Assembly (NCBI GenBank): GCA_009775605.1
Contig: VSPV01000026.1
Span: 1 to 24,329 of the forward strand
DNA from: Paramuribaculum sp.
GTDB lineage: Bacteria; Bacteroidota; Bacteroidia; Bacteroidales; Muribaculaceae
Direction: 5' to 3'
DNA: 24,329 bases
Positions 23,402-24,329 of this stretch are shown piece after piece. The notes under the pieces are model-generated. The model did no database searches, was not told where the DNA came from, and was given only the letters and a program-made list of their open reading frames with translations. How positions within the stretch are numbered: position 1 is the first letter of the stretch; the number at the start of each line of letters is the position of its first letter. The position numbers were made by a program, and so were the translations under genes.

Positions 23402-24329
23402 TTATTTTTTGCGGCGCGTGGCTTTGGGGGATTTGGCGCTCTGCTTTGGCTTGGCCGCTGCGCGGCTTTTCTTGCGGAAGTAGTCGAAGGTGGTCTCTTC
23501 GGCGGCGTCGGCTCCTGACGATGCTTTGCGGCGGGAGCTGGAGCGCTGGTAGTCCTTGTCGGTGGCTATCTCGCTGTACAGGCGCTCGCCCATCCAGTCG
23601 GCGCCGGTGAGGCCGTCGACCACGCGGCGTGCCTCCTGGGAGGGAACGTCGAACAGGGTGTAGTTGGGCATGAGGTCTATGCGGCCCACATCGACGCGCT
23701 TGCCGGGCACGTTGTGGTTGAGAACCTCGATGAGGTTGCCGGCGAAGAAGCCGTCGGCTTTGCCCATGTTGACGTAGATGCGTTCCATGCCTTTTTCGGC
23801 TGTGCGGCGGTCCTTGTCTTTGTCGTTGCGCGGAGCGCGTTCCCTGCGGTCTTTGGTAGGCTTCTCGTCGATGAAGTCGATCTCGGGAGCGTCGCGGTAG
23901 TAGTCGAGCAGACGCTGGAATTCGAGGGATACCACGCGCTTGAGGAGGTCTTCGCCCGACAGCCATTCGAGTTTGCGGCTCACGCCGGGCAGATATTTGG
24001 CGATTTCTTCCTCGTCGACTTTCACTTTCTCGATGCGGTCGGCAAGGTTGTAGAGCTGCTTTTCGATGATGTGCTGGGGAGTGGGGACTTCCTTGCGCTC
24101 GAATTTCTTGCCTATCTTCTTCTCGATTTCGCGGAGCTTGCCTTTCTCGCGCGAATGGATAATGGCCACGCTCACACCGGTCTTTCCGGCACGGCCGGTT
24201 CGGCCGGAGCGGTGGGTGTAGACGGCGGTGTCGTCGGGCAGCCCGTAGTTGATCACATGGGTGAGGTCGTCGACATCGAGGGCGCGGGCGGCGACCTCGG
24301 TTGCCACAAGCATGGTGCTGCGACGGTCG
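23402..24329 (-). CDS. DEAD-box RNA helicase, C-terminal part (gene continues past the window)
   Basis: The last 309 or so codons are present; the frame is open to the window edge (DRRSTMLVATEVAARALDV). Visible are helicase motif V (LVATEVAARALD), motif VI (HRSGRTGRAGKTG) and a charged linker (about KGKLREIEKKIGKKFERKEV). A DbpA-type RNA-binding domain follows (RIYVNMGKADGFFAGNLIEV, then VGRIDLMPNYTLFDVP), and a Lys/Arg-rich tail ends in ATRRKK. Such proteins remodel structured RNA, often in ribosome assembly or cold adaptation; this is family knowledge. Motifs Q to IV lie outside the window. The Met at 24313 is inside motif V and is not a start. Confidence 0.93.
   Translation of the reverse strand, partial: DRRSTMLVATEVAARALDVDDLTHVINYGLPDDTAVYTHRSGRTGRAGKTGVSVAIIHSREKGKLREIEKKIGKKFERKEVPTPQHIIEKQLYNLADRIEKVKVDEEEIAKYLPGVSRKLEWLSGEDLLKRVVSLEFQRLLDYYRDAPEIDFIDEKPTKDRRERAPRNDKDKDRRTAEKGMERIYVNMGKADGFFAGNLIEVLNHNVPGKRVDVGRIDLMPNYTLFDVPSQEARRVVDGLTGADWMGERLYSEIATDKDYQRSSSRRKASSGADAAEETTFDYFRKKSRAAAKPKQSAKSPKATRRKK

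Noticed and set aside
1..24329. CRISPR arrays, tRNA or rRNA genes, transposases, toxin-antitoxin pairs
   Set aside because: I read the intergenic stretches on both strands and saw no regularly spaced repeats, no cloverleaf-like sequence and no transposase or integrase motifs.

Overview
The window reads as a chromosomal segment of a gut Bacteroidales bacterium, most likely of the Muribaculaceae or a close relative. The reasons are: promoters fit the Bacteroidota pattern (TTTG, about 19 bp, TAnnTTTG), genes lack Shine-Dalgarno sequences, and the gene families are typical (a DUF3256 protein, a DAHP synthase/chorismate mutase fusion, GH2 glycosidases, a calcineurin-like phosphoesterase with family-specific N- and C-terminal domains). 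Most of the DNA is GC-rich, which produces many long antisense ORFs. All intact genes lie on the minus strand, so the text below runs from left to right but transcription runs right to left.

Layout. 1-3860: a terminator, then pyruvate:ferredoxin oxidoreductase (nifJ) with a clear promoter. 3885-5027: an inner-membrane-anchored OmpA-domain protein with terminators on both sides. 5060-7540: a secreted metallophosphoesterase fused to a PQQ-type beta-propeller. 7636-8583 (plus strand): a 5'-truncated remnant of a GH2-type glycosidase, followed by a strong bidirectional terminator. 8694-12634: a compact aromatic amino acid operon transcribed in the order pheA, class I/II aminotransferase, aroF-chorismate mutase, tyrA. 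12635-12882: the operon's promoter and a leader of about 210 nt. 12914-14544: an AT-rich island with a DUF4143-type AAA ATPase, bounded by near-identical 17-bp direct repeats. 14574-21116: a carbohydrate cluster (GH2 beta-galactosidase, AraC regulator, GH2 beta-mannosidase). 21178-24329: xseB, xseA, a DUF3256 protein and the 3' part of a DEAD-box helicase, tightly spaced.

The most interesting item is the pheA leader. An 18-codon ORF (MKTNRFYAYFFGYFIPHE) has seven Phe/Tyr codons among nine consecutive positions. Directly after its stop codon is a segment that copies 9 of 10 bases of the 3' arm of a strong hairpin lying just before pheA. That segment can pair with the hairpin's 5' arm instead. 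This is the architecture of ribosome-mediated attenuation, here apparently sensing both Phe and Tyr for an operon that makes both. I know of no experimentally described example in Bacteroidota, but I could not search the literature.

Secondary items are the palindromic repeat pair before the ATPase gene, the flanking direct repeats, the decayed glycosidase, and the phosphoesterase whose first metal motif is DTE in place of DxH.
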